In this document: piece after piece, positions 20,377-30,087 of the stretch
Position numbering within the stretch: the first letter of the stretch is position 1
Layout of the letters: every line of letters starts with the position of its first letter
Assembly (NCBI RefSeq): GCF_007859865.1
Contig: NZ_SJPI01000001.1
Span: 1,364,001 to 1,428,000 of the forward strand
From: Rubripirellula amarantea
GTDB taxonomy: Bacteria > Planctomycetota > Planctomycetia > Pirellulales > Pirellulaceae
Direction of reading: 5' to 3'
Length of the DNA: 64,000 nucleotides
The notes under the pieces: generated by a model
Database searches by the model: none
Told to the model about the DNA's origin: nothing
What the model saw: the letters and a program-made list of their open reading frames with translations, nothing else
Position numbers and translations under genes: made by a program

Positions 20377-22128
20377 CTAACGAGAGCGATACAGGATAGC
20401 GCCCGAGACTGTCTCGAGTTGTACGAAATGCTGATTTACGTAGTCACGAATTTTTTTCGTATGCCAATGTCGATCGCGGGGATTTGTGAACCGATACGAA
20501 CCACCCGTCTGGCAAACATCAACAAACAGCACATCCTCGTGAGATGCTAATTCACGGATGTATCTTTCGATAAAGTAGTCCTGCAGTTCGGATTCCACTT
20601 GAAGGTGAAAGGTGTGAGCGTCCCGAGTTGCTTGAGGCAATTGCGACTCGACGTACAGACAAGGTAGCCAGCCCCAAACTGCCAGTTTCGATTCTTGGCT
20701 AGCGAGTTCTTTCAGACGCAGTGACACAGGATGGGGCTCTTTTAGCGTGACAAGCATTTGTGCTTGAAGTGATTCAGATTTGCTTGTCCATATCGCTCCG
20801 ATCACGACCACGATAAGTGTCAGTTCAACGGCAAACCACTTTCTTAATTCACCTCGGTCCGATGCCAAGCCGTTGTTTTCCGCGGTGGGTAATACCGTGA
20901 CCATCGACGCCGAAAGTAGAACTAGCGGATGCAGCAAGAACAGATAGTAGTGCGAAAAGAAAGTTCCCGGCTGTGTAACCGCATAAGACGCCATTAGGAA
21001 GTAGGCCGTGCTGACACCAACAGGCCCATGAATGAAGTGAGCTAGCGACTGCCCAAAACTTTGGCCCTGCCCCTGCCCCTGCCCCTGCCCCTGCCCCTGT
21101 CCCTGCCCCTGCTCCTGCCCCTGTCCCTGCCCCGCCTGATGACGCCGAGCTGAATTTGCGGCAACCAGAATCGCCCAAATCACACATGCCAGACAAGCAA
21201 TCACCAAGGGTCGAGCGTCGATAATTCTGAACCAGGCTATGGGGAAGACATAGAATCGAGTCAGAAACGGCAACGCGACATGGTGCGAGGCGTACGACAT
21301 GTTTTGCACGATATACGAAAGCCAAAAATCGGCGAATTCACCTTTCATCCAAAGCCACACGAATACACCACCGTGCAGGACCGCAATCGTTCCCACCAAA
21401 ACCAATCGCTTGGAAAGTGTCGAAAGCGCGATCAATGCATAAACTCCAATCGCAATGCCCGCGGGAACTGCTTGAAGCTTTGCGTAAGGTAACGCAGCCA
21501 TTAAGACCGCTAGCAGAGCGATGGAAGCAAACGATTGTTTTCCCACCTGAAACTGAGCCAACTTTAAGACACAGATCGCCAAGATGATGAGTGGCAACTG
21601 TTCGCCGTTGTACCCTACATAGTCATTGAGCCGCATCCATCCAAATGTCAAACCAAGCGTCGAAGCGAACGCGCGAGCATAGAATTCGCCATGTTTTTCG
21701 TTTCGAGTCCAAATCCTAATCGTTAGGTAAGTGCACCCAACTACGACCACAGCGTGAAGTGTGGTGAGCCATTTGGCAGATTCGTAATCAAACTTTCCAA
21801 GCAGAGTGTTCCAACAGTAGAGCCAGATGATTGATAACGGACCGCTGGTGGTAGCATCGACTTGTCCCCAAAATTGAAACTGGTCCTTCAACGTCAGCGC
21901 ACCGGCGATCCACTGCGATTCATCGAGATTGGTTTCGCCCATCTTCCATGTCACCGAGCGCAATAGCACGATCGTCGCTGACAAACAAATCAAGAAGTAA
22001 ACGGGTTGTCCAATCCAACGAACCCGTGAAGATGGGTAGGATGTTACGTGGATCAAAACCAAGGTTGCGATCACGAAAATTCCAGCGATAACATCTCCCA
22101 CAAGCAAATCTTTCAAATACAAATCCAT
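20377..22128 (-). CDS. ArnT/PMT-like integral membrane glycosyltransferase with Gly-Gln repeat
   Basis: About 583 residues and some twelve hydrophobic segments. The first extracytoplasmic loop contains NLDESQWIAGALTL, with an acidic Asp-Glu pair where GT-C (ArnT/PMT/GT39) enzymes have their catalytic acid, and QVDATTSGPLSIIWLY follows. A loop near residue 335 is expanded by 12 dipeptides (11 Gly-Gln, one Glu-Gln). The C-terminal soluble domain (about 460-583) contains LAVWGWLPCLYVESQLPQATRD. The ATG giving MDLYLKDLL is preferred; another ATG nine codons upstream also fits. The divergent kinase gene starts only 53 bases away. The glycosyltransferase role is inference from topology. Confidence 0.78.
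   Translation of the reverse strand: MDLYLKDLLVGDVIAGIFVIATLVLIHVTSYPSSRVRWIGQPVYFLICLSATIVLLRSVTWKMGETNLDESQWIAGALTLKDQFQFWGQVDATTSGPLSIIWLYCWNTLLGKFDYESAKWLTTLHAVVVVGCTYLTIRIWTRNEKHGEFYARAFASTLGLTFGWMRLNDYVGYNGEQLPLIILAICVLKLAQFQVGKQSFASIALLAVLMAALPYAKLQAVPAGIAIGVYALIALSTLSKRLVLVGTIAVLHGGVFVWLWMKGEFADFWLSYIVQNMSYASHHVALPFLTRFYVFPIAWFRIIDARPLVIACLACVIWAILVAANSARRHQAGQGQGQEQGQGQGQGQGQGQGQGQSFGQSLAHFIHGPVGVSTAYFLMASYAVTQPGTFFSHYYLFLLHPLVLLSASMVTVLPTAENNGLASDRGELRKWFAVELTLIVVVIGAIWTSKSESLQAQMLVTLKEPHPVSLRLKELASQESKLAVWGWLPCLYVESQLPQATRDAHTFHLQVESELQDYFIERYIRELASHEDVLFVDVCQTGGSYRFTNPRDRHWHTKKIRDYVNQHFVQLETVSGAILYRSR
21061..21132. repeat. Hexanucleotide repeat coding for Gly-Gln
   Basis: Twelve consecutive units based on CCCCTG (72 bases), with single-base variants (TCCCTG, CTCCTG, GCCCTG) at five or fewer positions. 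It lies inside the ArnT-like gene and is read there as alternating Gln and Gly on the minus strand. Because the unit is six bases, gain or loss of units keeps the frame and only alters the loop length. Confidence 0.95.
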
Positions 22129-22181
22129 CGAAGCATTCTCCTCGATGGCGAACATCCGACAACGAGCGTGATTCTATTCAA

Positions 22182-23057
22182 ATGCATAAGCCACCCATCA
22201 TTGCGGGCGAAGTCTTGTTCGACCACTTCCCCGACGGCAAACGGGTCCTTGGTGGAGCCCCTTTCAATGTTGCCTGGAACTTGCATGGGCTTGGCGTTGA
22301 CAGTTTGTTCGTATCTGCGGTCGGTGACGATCAGTCAGGCCATGAAATACTGAAAATCATGTCCGATTGGGGCATGAAAACGCGTGGAGTCCAGGTAAAC
22401 GATCATGCAACCGGACAAGTCGCCGTTACGATCGACGGTGGACAACCATCCTACGAGATTGTTCATCCCGTTGCGTTCGATTTTATCTCACCGCTAACAG
22501 ATGATGTGTCCAGCAAGAACTATTCCTTGTTGTATTTGGGTAGTCTGGCATTTCGGAACCAGCAGTCGCGTGCCACGCTTACCGAGCTAATTCAATCAAG
22601 CAAGTTGCCTCGCTTTGTTGATGTCAACATTCGCGATCCGTGGTTCGACCAGTCGTGGCTCGATGTTCTGATCCAGGATGCCAAGTGGGTCAAAATGAGT
22701 GACGAAGAACTGATCCGGCTTTCCTCGATTGAACACTGCGACACCGTCGACCAAGTGGTCAAGGGAACGGCCGAACTTGGCGCACGATACAACGTGAACA
22801 CGTTTCTAATTACCGCCGGTGGCGATGGAGCCTACATGATCGACAACGGCGATCCGATTCATGCTCCCGCCCCCGAACCGGCCAAGATGGCCGATACGGT
22901 GGGTGCTGGTGATTCATTTGCCGCGGCGATGATCGCAGGCTTTACGTTGGGACATTCACCCCAGCAATCGCTTGATCATGCCGTCGCATTTGCGTCACGT
23001 GTTTGTGGGCTCAGCGGTGCAACGACAAACGATCGCAACTTTTATCGCCTTGGCTAA
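22182..23057 (+). CDS. PfkB family carbohydrate kinase, fructokinase-like
   Basis: A 291-residue ribokinase/PfkB-family kinase. The N-terminal substrate region shows GEVLFDHFPDGKRVLGGAPFN, in which GGAPFN is typical of fructokinases. The C-terminal anion-hole and catalytic motif is DTVGAGDSFAAAMIAGF, with Asp in GAGD as the base. It would phosphorylate a free sugar, most likely fructose, with ATP in the cytoplasm. It is divergent from the ArnT-like gene and convergent with the sulfatase. No other sugar gene is directly linked. Confidence 0.92.
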   Translation: MHKPPIIAGEVLFDHFPDGKRVLGGAPFNVAWNLHGLGVDSLFVSAVGDDQSGHEILKIMSDWGMKTRGVQVNDHATGQVAVTIDGGQPSYEIVHPVAFDFISPLTDDVSSKNYSLLYLGSLAFRNQQSRATLTELIQSSKLPRFVDVNIRDPWFDQSWLDVLIQDAKWVKMSDEELIRLSSIEHCDTVDQVVKGTAELGARYNVNTFLITAGGDGAYMIDNGDPIHAPAPEPAKMADTVGAGDSFAAAMIAGFTLGHSPQQSLDHAVAFASRVCGLSGATTNDRNFYRLG

Positions 23058-23076
23058 ACCCAGCCTGCTCACACGA

Positions 23077-24771
23077 TTAGTTGCGAGCTTTCTTTTCCAG
23101 CATTTCCTCGCGACGTTCCCGAAACGCTGCTGATATTTCGATAGCACGTTCGTGGTCCTCTTTGTCGTAGTCCCAGAACTCTTGGACGACAGATTCGCAC
23201 TTGGGGTAATGCGATCCATCGTCACCGATTTCTTGACGACGTTGCGCCAACTGCAGCTTCAGTTCGTCCCGAACTTGTGCGTAGTCGGGTTCGTCATAGA
23301 CGTTGTTGAGCTCCTCGGGGTCCTTAACAAGATCGTACAATTCCCAAGCTGGCGGCGTTTGATTCTCGCCTTCGTAGTCACAACCGTAAAAGTAGATCAG
23401 CTTGTGGGTTTTGGTTCGAATGGCCATTTCGCCAGGATTATCATGGTGGGCCATGTGCATCCAGTAACGATAGTAGGCCGACTTCTTCCAGTCGGCCGGC
23501 TCGACTCCGGTTTCGCAAATTCCGCGAAACGATCGACCCTGCATCGACTCGGGAATTTCCACGCCCGCGTAGTCGAGCATCAACGCTGGAAAATCCACGT
23601 TCTCGACAATCGCGTCGCTCGATGAGTTAGCCGCGATGGCTTTGGGATACCGAACAATCAACGGCATGCGCTGTGACGGATCATAGGCCCAACGCTTGTC
23701 TTGGTAGTCCTTCTCGCCAAGCCAAAAACCTTGATCCCCCGTGTACATGATCAACGTATTGTCGAGCAGATCTTCAGATCGCAAGTACTCAATCAATCGA
23801 GCCAAATTGTCGTCGACACCTTTGACGCAGCGCAGGTACTTCTTTAAGTACGCCTGATAAGCGAGGTGCTTGATTTTATCGTCGCTGAGATTGGGATCAT
23901 TAAAATCCCACTTGAATTCATTCGGAAACTGCTTCGGAAGGTCCTCAGCGTAGGAACGACGCAAGTTTCGTCGACCGATTGACGTGCCGATATGACGAGT
24001 CAGTTCATCCTGGTAACCACGAGTCGCAATTGAGCCGTAGGTGTCTGGCAGCTCCCACAGGGACTTGGGTTCGGGGATTTCAACATCGGCAAGATAAGAA
24101 TCGTAGCGAGGATGATTCTCGAAGTAATCGTGAGGTGCCTTGAATTGATGACAAACAAAGAATGGCTTATTGGGATCGCGCTTTTGCTTGAACCATTCCA
24201 ATGTTGAATCGGTGATCACATCCGAGGAGTGACGGCCGGGATACTTGACCAAGTTCTTCGGCCATGGCTTTTCGCCTTGAACACGAAATTCAGTATTAAA
24301 GTACTTTCCTTGGCCGGGAACGACTTTGTAGTAATCGAAGTTCGGTTCTTGCTCGAGGTGCCATTTGCCAACGATCGCTGTTTGATAGCCCGCCTCTCGC
24401 ATCAAAATTGGCAGGGTCTGATTCTCGGGCTTGATGTGGCCGCCCAGATCGAAAACACCATTGATGTGGTTGTATTGGCCCGTGATGATGCAAGCGCGGG
24501 AGGGCGTGCAAATTCCGTTTGTGCAAAACGCGTTGTCGAAACGCATCCCCTCTGCCGCAAGCTTATCAATCGTTGGCGTCGGATTGAGATCCTTTAGCAA
24601 TGTCGCGTAAGCACCAATCGATTGCGCGGTGTGGTCATCCGACATGATGAACAGGATGTTGGGCCGTTGATTGCCTTGATCTGCCTGTTGAGCATGAACG
24701 TTGGCGAGGATCAATCCTGCGAACGAAACAAAAGTAAGCAACCGAAACAAACGGGTCGAAGATATAAACAT
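23077..24771 (-). CDS. Secreted sulfatase
   Basis: A 564-residue sulfatase of the alkaline-phosphatase fold. Residues 1-27 form a signal peptide. The formylglycine site is C88-T-P-S-R, which a sulfatase-modifying enzyme encoded elsewhere would convert to formylglycine. Metal-site residues include MSDDH near residue 44 and TGDQGFWLGEKDYQDKRWAYDPSQRMPLIVRYP. Substrate is likely a sulfated algal polysaccharide or an organic sulfate, known for the lifestyle but not readable here. It lies at the end of a minus-strand run after the DinB-like gene (45-base gap), so co-transcription is plausible. Confidence 0.95.
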   Translation of the reverse strand: MFISSTRLFRLLTFVSFAGLILANVHAQQADQGNQRPNILFIMSDDHTAQSIGAYATLLKDLNPTPTIDKLAAEGMRFDNAFCTNGICTPSRACIITGQYNHINGVFDLGGHIKPENQTLPILMREAGYQTAIVGKWHLEQEPNFDYYKVVPGQGKYFNTEFRVQGEKPWPKNLVKYPGRHSSDVITDSTLEWFKQKRDPNKPFFVCHQFKAPHDYFENHPRYDSYLADVEIPEPKSLWELPDTYGSIATRGYQDELTRHIGTSIGRRNLRRSYAEDLPKQFPNEFKWDFNDPNLSDDKIKHLAYQAYLKKYLRCVKGVDDNLARLIEYLRSEDLLDNTLIMYTGDQGFWLGEKDYQDKRWAYDPSQRMPLIVRYPKAIAANSSSDAIVENVDFPALMLDYAGVEIPESMQGRSFRGICETGVEPADWKKSAYYRYWMHMAHHDNPGEMAIRTKTHKLIYFYGCDYEGENQTPPAWELYDLVKDPEELNNVYDEPDYAQVRDELKLQLAQRRQEIGDDGSHYPKCESVVQEFWDYDKEDHERAIEISAAFRERREEMLEKKARN

Positions 24772-24816
24772 AAAGTCAAAACTCTAGTGGATTTCAGGTA
24801 ACAGTAGAATCGTTCG

Positions 24817-25341
24817 CTAAGCGGGGCCGTATCCCACGGCTCGTCGCCATGCGCTAACTTGGCCCATGTGAAGCATGAAGTGACCGCCGACATAAAACAT
24901 GTGCAGGGCACCAAGCGTTGGGAATACTTGCCGCATTCGCTCGTTTGGACTTTCACTCGAAAAGATCGCGTCGTCAGACTGCTCAAGCACTTCTATCGCT
25001 CGCCGATAGCCGTCAAAAAGCGTCGACTTCAATTCTTCGGCAGGTGGATAAACCTTTCGTTCGAGATCATCTTGGCAGGTGGCTGTTTTGGAAAACAACG
25101 CCAAGTATTCTTCCGAAGGCTCGATACTAGATGCGTCCTGCCCAAGTTCGGACACGATCACCGAAGCGTACAAACTGAGGTGACCACACACGAAGGCGGG
25201 GTGATTTGATTCGATCAAACCGTCTGCGGTTCGCGCGAACGCAGAGAACTTTTCGTCGGGAATGTCGCCAAGTAATCGTTCGGCATAGGAAAGCGGTAGC
25301 CTTGCCGATGCCGCGATCATGGGACCAATGGTTTGAGCCAT
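24817..25341 (-). CDS. DinB-like four-helix protein
   Basis: A 174-residue all-helical protein of the DinB/YfiT type. The potential metal ligands are His in ESNHPAFVCGHLSLY (about residues 46-54) and two His near the C-terminus in FYVGGHFMLHMGQVSAWRRA, the usual triad of this fold. DinB-like proteins are often thiol transferases or metal-dependent hydrolases, and many are uncharacterised. It sits between a DUF1501 gene and a sulfatase gene, all on the minus strand, which suggests a shared transcript. Confidence 0.8.
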   Translation of the reverse strand: MAQTIGPMIAASARLPLSYAERLLGDIPDEKFSAFARTADGLIESNHPAFVCGHLSLYASVIVSELGQDASSIEPSEEYLALFSKTATCQDDLERKVYPPAEELKSTLFDGYRRAIEVLEQSDDAIFSSESPNERMRQVFPTLGALHMFYVGGHFMLHMGQVSAWRRAVGYGPA

Positions 25342-25445
25342 AAGACTTTACAGGCAATAAAAATTAGAGGATGGAACACGCCCGGTTCAATCGAGCCGAC
25401 AAACTTGAACGAAGACGAACGTAAGTGTGATTGAAAATCAAACGG

Positions 25446-26882
25446 TCAGGCAATCAACTCAGGAATGATTTCGCCGCCGAATTGCGACAACTGTTTGTAG
25501 CGACCACCATGAAAATACGTCAGCTTGTTGTCGTCCAATCCTAGCAGATGTAACAAGGTAACGTGAACGTCTCGGATAGGGTGCACGCACTCAACCGCCT
25601 TCGCCCCGATTTCGTCTGTGGCTCCTACGATCGTACCGCGACGCGTTCCGCCACCGGCAAACCACATGATCATGGCATCAACGTTGTGGTCTCTTCCCAA
25701 GGCGGTGACTCCGCCACGATAGTTGTTGTCCGGCGTTCGTCCAAACTCACCCGTCCAAACGACAAGGGTATCTTCCAACATTCCGCGTTGCTTTAGGTCT
25801 TTGATTAAAGCCGCCATCGGTTTATCGACACTTGCGATCCGTGACGCGTGACCTCGTTCTAAGTAATCGTGACTGTCCCAGCCGCCCGAAAAGATCTGCA
25901 CAAATCGGACTCCCTCTTCAACCAAACGTCGAGCCATCAAACACTGCTTTCCGAAAGCCTCTGTTTCCGTTTGATTCAAACCATAGGCTTCACGCGTGGC
26001 TTCCGACTCGGTGTTCAAGTCGATGATTCCCGGCACCGATGTTTGCATACGATAGGCGAGTTCATAACTTTCCATTCTTGCGGCCAAGTCATCATGCTGC
26101 GGATGGTTCGCTTGGTGACTCGCGTTGAGTGCCGCTAACTCATCAAGCATCCGACGTTGATGGGCTCGCGACTTGTACGAAGGTGGTTGCAGATCCAGAA
26201 TCGGCGAGCCCTGAGCTCGAAGCGTAGTGCCTTGAAAGTAGGCTGGCAAAAAACCATTCGACCAGTTCGCACTTCCTGCCTGAGGTGCAGCCAGTTCTGT
26301 CATGACAACGAAGCCGGGAAGGTTTTGATTCACACTTCCAAGTCCGTACGTAGCCCATGAACCAAACGCTGGATCGCCACCGAGCCGACTGCCGGTGTTC
26401 ATGTGCAACAACGCTTCGGGATGGTTAAGCGATTCCGCTTGGCAACCTCGGTACACGCACAATTCATCTGCGACATCAGGATCCGCCATGTGAACAAACT
26501 TGTCACACATGTCGATCCCAGCTTCGCCAACCTTACGGGTCTTGAACGGGCTTCCCACATAGAAACGCTTCCCGGTCGCTAACCCTTCGGTTCGCGTCGA
26601 CTCGCTCTTATGAAGTCGTTCGAGTTCGGGCTTGGGGTCAAACGTATCAACCTGACTTGGACCGCCTTCCATGAACAGCATGATCACGGCCTTCGCTTTA
26701 GCCGGATGCATCGGGGGTTTAGGTGCCAAAGGCGAGCCCGCGGGTCCATTAGGTGGACCGCCCGACGCACCAGCGTTTTCCGCTTGCAGCATGGACGTGA
26801 ACGCCAAAGACCCTAGCGAACCGCTTAAGCCATACAGAAAGTTTCGCCGGTTGGCATCCATTCGTTTGATAGGATCAATCAT
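25446..26882 (-). CDS. DUF1501 domain protein with Tat-like signal
   Basis: A 478-residue DUF1501 protein, paralogous to the one at 4925. The N-terminus holds RRNFLYGLSGSLGSLAFTSML, a twin-arginine-type signal. Family motifs are FMEGGPSQVDTFDPKPELE, VEEGVRFVQIFSGGWDSHD, LVVWTGEFGRTPDN and ALGRDHN. It differs from the first copy by a Gly/Pro-rich segment after the signal. Its ATG overlaps the stop of the upstream cytochrome/DUF1553 gene by one base (TGATG), so the two proteins are translated together. Activity unknown. Confidence 0.93.
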   Translation of the reverse strand: MIDPIKRMDANRRNFLYGLSGSLGSLAFTSMLQAENAGASGGPPNGPAGSPLAPKPPMHPAKAKAVIMLFMEGGPSQVDTFDPKPELERLHKSESTRTEGLATGKRFYVGSPFKTRKVGEAGIDMCDKFVHMADPDVADELCVYRGCQAESLNHPEALLHMNTGSRLGGDPAFGSWATYGLGSVNQNLPGFVVMTELAAPQAGSANWSNGFLPAYFQGTTLRAQGSPILDLQPPSYKSRAHQRRMLDELAALNASHQANHPQHDDLAARMESYELAYRMQTSVPGIIDLNTESEATREAYGLNQTETEAFGKQCLMARRLVEEGVRFVQIFSGGWDSHDYLERGHASRIASVDKPMAALIKDLKQRGMLEDTLVVWTGEFGRTPDNNYRGGVTALGRDHNVDAMIMWFAGGGTRRGTIVGATDEIGAKAVECVHPIRDVHVTLLHLLGLDDNKLTYFHGGRYKQLSQFGGEIIPELIA

Positions 26883-29773
26883 CAATACACGTAAATGAAT
26901 TCGTGGGTGTTGAACAAAAGCAAGCAGAGATCAGCCAATGCACGAGTAGGGGCATCGACTTGGTCTGGCTTGGTATCGGCGACGTAGTTTTCGAACACCG
27001 GCAGCCATTCGGTGTACTGGAACGGTTCTCCGGTGAACTCCTCGACCAACGACCGGGTGATTTCGGTGGGGTAACTGACCGGTGTGGGTTGCACATCGGC
27101 GTGGTAGTCAGCCATCTCACTTACGTAAGCGGTCAACCTTGTCATTTCGTCGCTCGTTGGTTTGCGTCCCAAGGTCAATTCAAACGCCAACGCCACTTGG
27201 TCTTCTCGGCGGTTGCTTTGACTAGCCAATCGAATGGCCAGAGCAAGCGAACGATCGGAAACCACATCGCTGTTGATCAACGTAAACGCTTGAGGCGAAA
27301 CCGCTGCGTCATCTCGCAAGTCGCATGACTCGTTCGGTCCTGGCTTGTTCATCACTTCCATGAACGGATCCGCTTGCCCTCGCACACGGTAGGCGTAGAT
27401 TGATCGACGATTCCGTTCTGCGGGCGTTGGTGAGGGTAGGTAAGCCGGTGCTAGTGAGAACTGAATCATTCTTGGCTCGAGCGCGACTTCCATGTTGATC
27501 TCGGGTCGCGCGGGCAACCCACCAAGGTTCAGGTTGAGTTCGCCGGACACCATCAACATCGAGTCACGAATTTCTTCGGCGGTCAACCGCCGCGAATGAA
27601 AGTAGCTCAGGAGTCGATTGTCTGGATCTACCGTAGCCGTCTTATCAGGCTCATGATTTTCGGCGCTACGTCGGTAGACATCGGACATCATGATCATGCG
27701 ATGCATGCGTTTGGTGGTCATGCCGCCATCAATGAACTCGCTCGCCAACCAATCGAGTAGTTCCGGATGCGAAGGCGAATCGCCTTTGACACCAAAATTG
27801 TTGGGCGTCCTGACAAGACCGTGCCCAAAATGATGTTGCCAATTGCGGTTGACGAACGATCGCGCTGTCAGTGGGTTTCGAGGATCAGCAATCCAGTTTG
27901 CCAATGCCAAACGTCGACCGCTAATGGTCGTTGGCAAAGCATAGGGATCAGAGGTTGGCGATCCCTCGACGGCCAAGCCGCATCCGCTAAGCACACCGGG
28001 GGTGACCTCCTCACCTTTGGACGACAAGCTTCCTCCGATGAAGATGAACGATTCGGGTTTCCAGTTCTTCTTCTTTTCGGGTTGGTTCTCGGGCCGACGT
28101 AGCTTTCGAGCGTTCTGCGCACGATCGGGTCCGTTGTAAACCGATTGCGCCATCGGAAGGAAACGCTCTCGCCTTCGATTCCAAATCCAAACGTCCTGTT
28201 CCCGTACCTTCAACTCGCCCTGTTCGGATTCGGTTAGACCGACCGCACGAATCGGCTTATCCTCATCCTTGTCCTGCTTTCGATCTTCGAGGTTCTTGTA
28301 CTCGAGCCCGTGTTCTTTGTACCAAGCACGTGCGGCGTCTTCGCGTTTCTTTTCCAGTATCTCGACTCGTTTTTTGGCATACCCGTAAAGCGATTCAACC
28401 AGCTTGCTGCCTTCTTCAAAGCCTGCGGTGTTCTCGCGATTGCTAAACGGGGTTGGTATCTCAGCGGGCTGAGTCGCCGCCAAGGCTGCGTAAAAGCGAT
28501 AGTAGTCACGGGTCGGAACTGGATCGAATTTATGGTCATGACACTTGCAACATCGCATGGGCATCGAAAGAAACGACTGACCAATGTTGTGCACCAAATC
28601 ATCTCGATAAATCTGGCGAGCTTCGTCCTGGGCCACCATAGCAGTGTCGAATGGTCCCATGCGAAGGAAGCCAGTTGCGACGATTCGCTCGGACCTTAAA
28701 GAAGAATCCGTGATCTCGTCGTCGGCAGTTTCATCGAAAGCAATTTCGTCCCCGGCTAGCTGTTCCCTGATGAATTGGTCGTACGGTTTGTCATCGTTGA
28801 ACGCGTTGATCACGTAGTCTCGGTATCGCCACGCGTTGGAACGCTCATAGTCGTTGGCCATCCCGCCGGTGTCGGCATAGCGCACCACATCCAACCAATG
28901 TTGCGCCCATCGCTCGCCGTAGTGAGGACTCTCGAGCAATTCATCGACCAAACGTGACCACGCCAAATCGGGATCGTGGTTCCACGCCGCTAAGAATTGT
29001 TCAATTTGGATTGGCGTGGGCGGCAAACCGATGAGGTCATAATAGGCACGACGCACGAGCATCCGAGGGTGGGCCTGACCAACCGCGGTCAGACCAGCAT
29101 CGGTAAGCTGACAGTTGATAAAAAAATCAATCGGAGACTCTGTTTTATCGTCCGAGTTGCCAGATGCTGAGGCATCCGATCCAGCAAGAGTATCCAGTGC
29201 GATATTGGGTCGTTGCAGCGGCATGAATGCCCAGATCGATTCTGGCTCGTAACGCCGGTACGACCATTCATCGGACAATCCGCCGCTTGTGGATATCAGC
29301 ATTCCATCTTCATTTAGCTGGACGTCTCGCTGTTCAAGCACAATCTTGGCACGCGTTTCGTCGTCGGGCCAAGGAGCCCCTGCATTAATCCAGCGCTCAA
29401 CTAATTGAATTTGATCTGCCGTCAAGCGATCGTTTTCTTTAGGTGGCATCTCGTTGTATTCCCAACGGATTGATTGCACCAAGACACTCTCGTCCGCATC
29501 GCCGGGGACGATTGACGGTTCCTCGGTTTCACCACCTCGCAAGAGCGACTCGCGAGAGCGCATGTCAAAATCGCCTCGCAAATCATCGGGATCGCTTCCG
29601 TGACATCCGAAACACTTTTCTTTCAGTAGCGGCAATACCTTTAACGTGAACTCTCGATCAACCTCACTAGGTTCGACCGCCGATTGTTCAACCGCACTGA
29701 CCTCGCCTGTCCACAAGTAGCTGACAGCGCCAACTAACAAGAACAGCAGCACACAACTGAGCGACTTAGTCAT
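26882..29773 (-). CDS. Planctomycete cytochrome C / DUF1549 / DUF1553 protein
   Basis: About 963 residues. A signal or anchor segment covers residues 5-26. The cytochrome C domain has heme motif C54-F-G-C57-H58 and the planctomycete block GDFDMRSRESLLRGGE. DUF1549 (GLPPTPIQIEQFL, HYGERWAQHWLDVVRYADTGG, CCKCHDHKFDPVPTRDYYRF) and DUF1553 (LTARSFVNRNWQHHFGHGLV, RRLTAEEIRDSM) follow. It is about 90 residues longer than the copy at 6310, mainly from a charged Lys/Arg/Glu-rich insert around residues 470-580. I took the ATG at 29773, since the 12 upstream codons precede the signal peptide. Confidence 0.93.
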   Translation of the reverse strand: MTKSLSCVLLFLLVGAVSYLWTGEVSAVEQSAVEPSEVDREFTLKVLPLLKEKCFGCHGSDPDDLRGDFDMRSRESLLRGGETEEPSIVPGDADESVLVQSIRWEYNEMPPKENDRLTADQIQLVERWINAGAPWPDDETRAKIVLEQRDVQLNEDGMLISTSGGLSDEWSYRRYEPESIWAFMPLQRPNIALDTLAGSDASASGNSDDKTESPIDFFINCQLTDAGLTAVGQAHPRMLVRRAYYDLIGLPPTPIQIEQFLAAWNHDPDLAWSRLVDELLESPHYGERWAQHWLDVVRYADTGGMANDYERSNAWRYRDYVINAFNDDKPYDQFIREQLAGDEIAFDETADDEITDSSLRSERIVATGFLRMGPFDTAMVAQDEARQIYRDDLVHNIGQSFLSMPMRCCKCHDHKFDPVPTRDYYRFYAALAATQPAEIPTPFSNRENTAGFEEGSKLVESLYGYAKKRVEILEKKREDAARAWYKEHGLEYKNLEDRKQDKDEDKPIRAVGLTESEQGELKVREQDVWIWNRRRERFLPMAQSVYNGPDRAQNARKLRRPENQPEKKKNWKPESFIFIGGSLSSKGEEVTPGVLSGCGLAVEGSPTSDPYALPTTISGRRLALANWIADPRNPLTARSFVNRNWQHHFGHGLVRTPNNFGVKGDSPSHPELLDWLASEFIDGGMTTKRMHRMIMMSDVYRRSAENHEPDKTATVDPDNRLLSYFHSRRLTAEEIRDSMLMVSGELNLNLGGLPARPEINMEVALEPRMIQFSLAPAYLPSPTPAERNRRSIYAYRVRGQADPFMEVMNKPGPNESCDLRDDAAVSPQAFTLINSDVVSDRSLALAIRLASQSNRREDQVALAFELTLGRKPTSDEMTRLTAYVSEMADYHADVQPTPVSYPTEITRSLVEEFTGEPFQYTEWLPVFENYVADTKPDQVDAPTRALADLCLLLFNTHEFIYVY

Positions 29774-30087
29774 GGTTGATGGATTCAAATTACAACGAAA
29801 TAGATTCATGGATTCGATGGTGCCTATTGGCCCTATAACTTCCGTGCTTCCCTGGCATGATTCACTTCGCGTTCAATCTTTGTCACGCGATTCGGCGAGT
29901 TCTCTTTAAACCAAAGTCTCGGCGGATAGCCTGGCGCTAACGAAGTCGATCCCATCCAGTAAACTGCAAGCACACAACATCGCCGACACTGGTGAAAAAT
30001 AGTGGTCTCAGCAACGCTCGGCTGACGGTCCGCTTTACCTCGATTTCCCTCCCAAGCCTTGTTTCCCCATTCTACAAGACAACTAAC

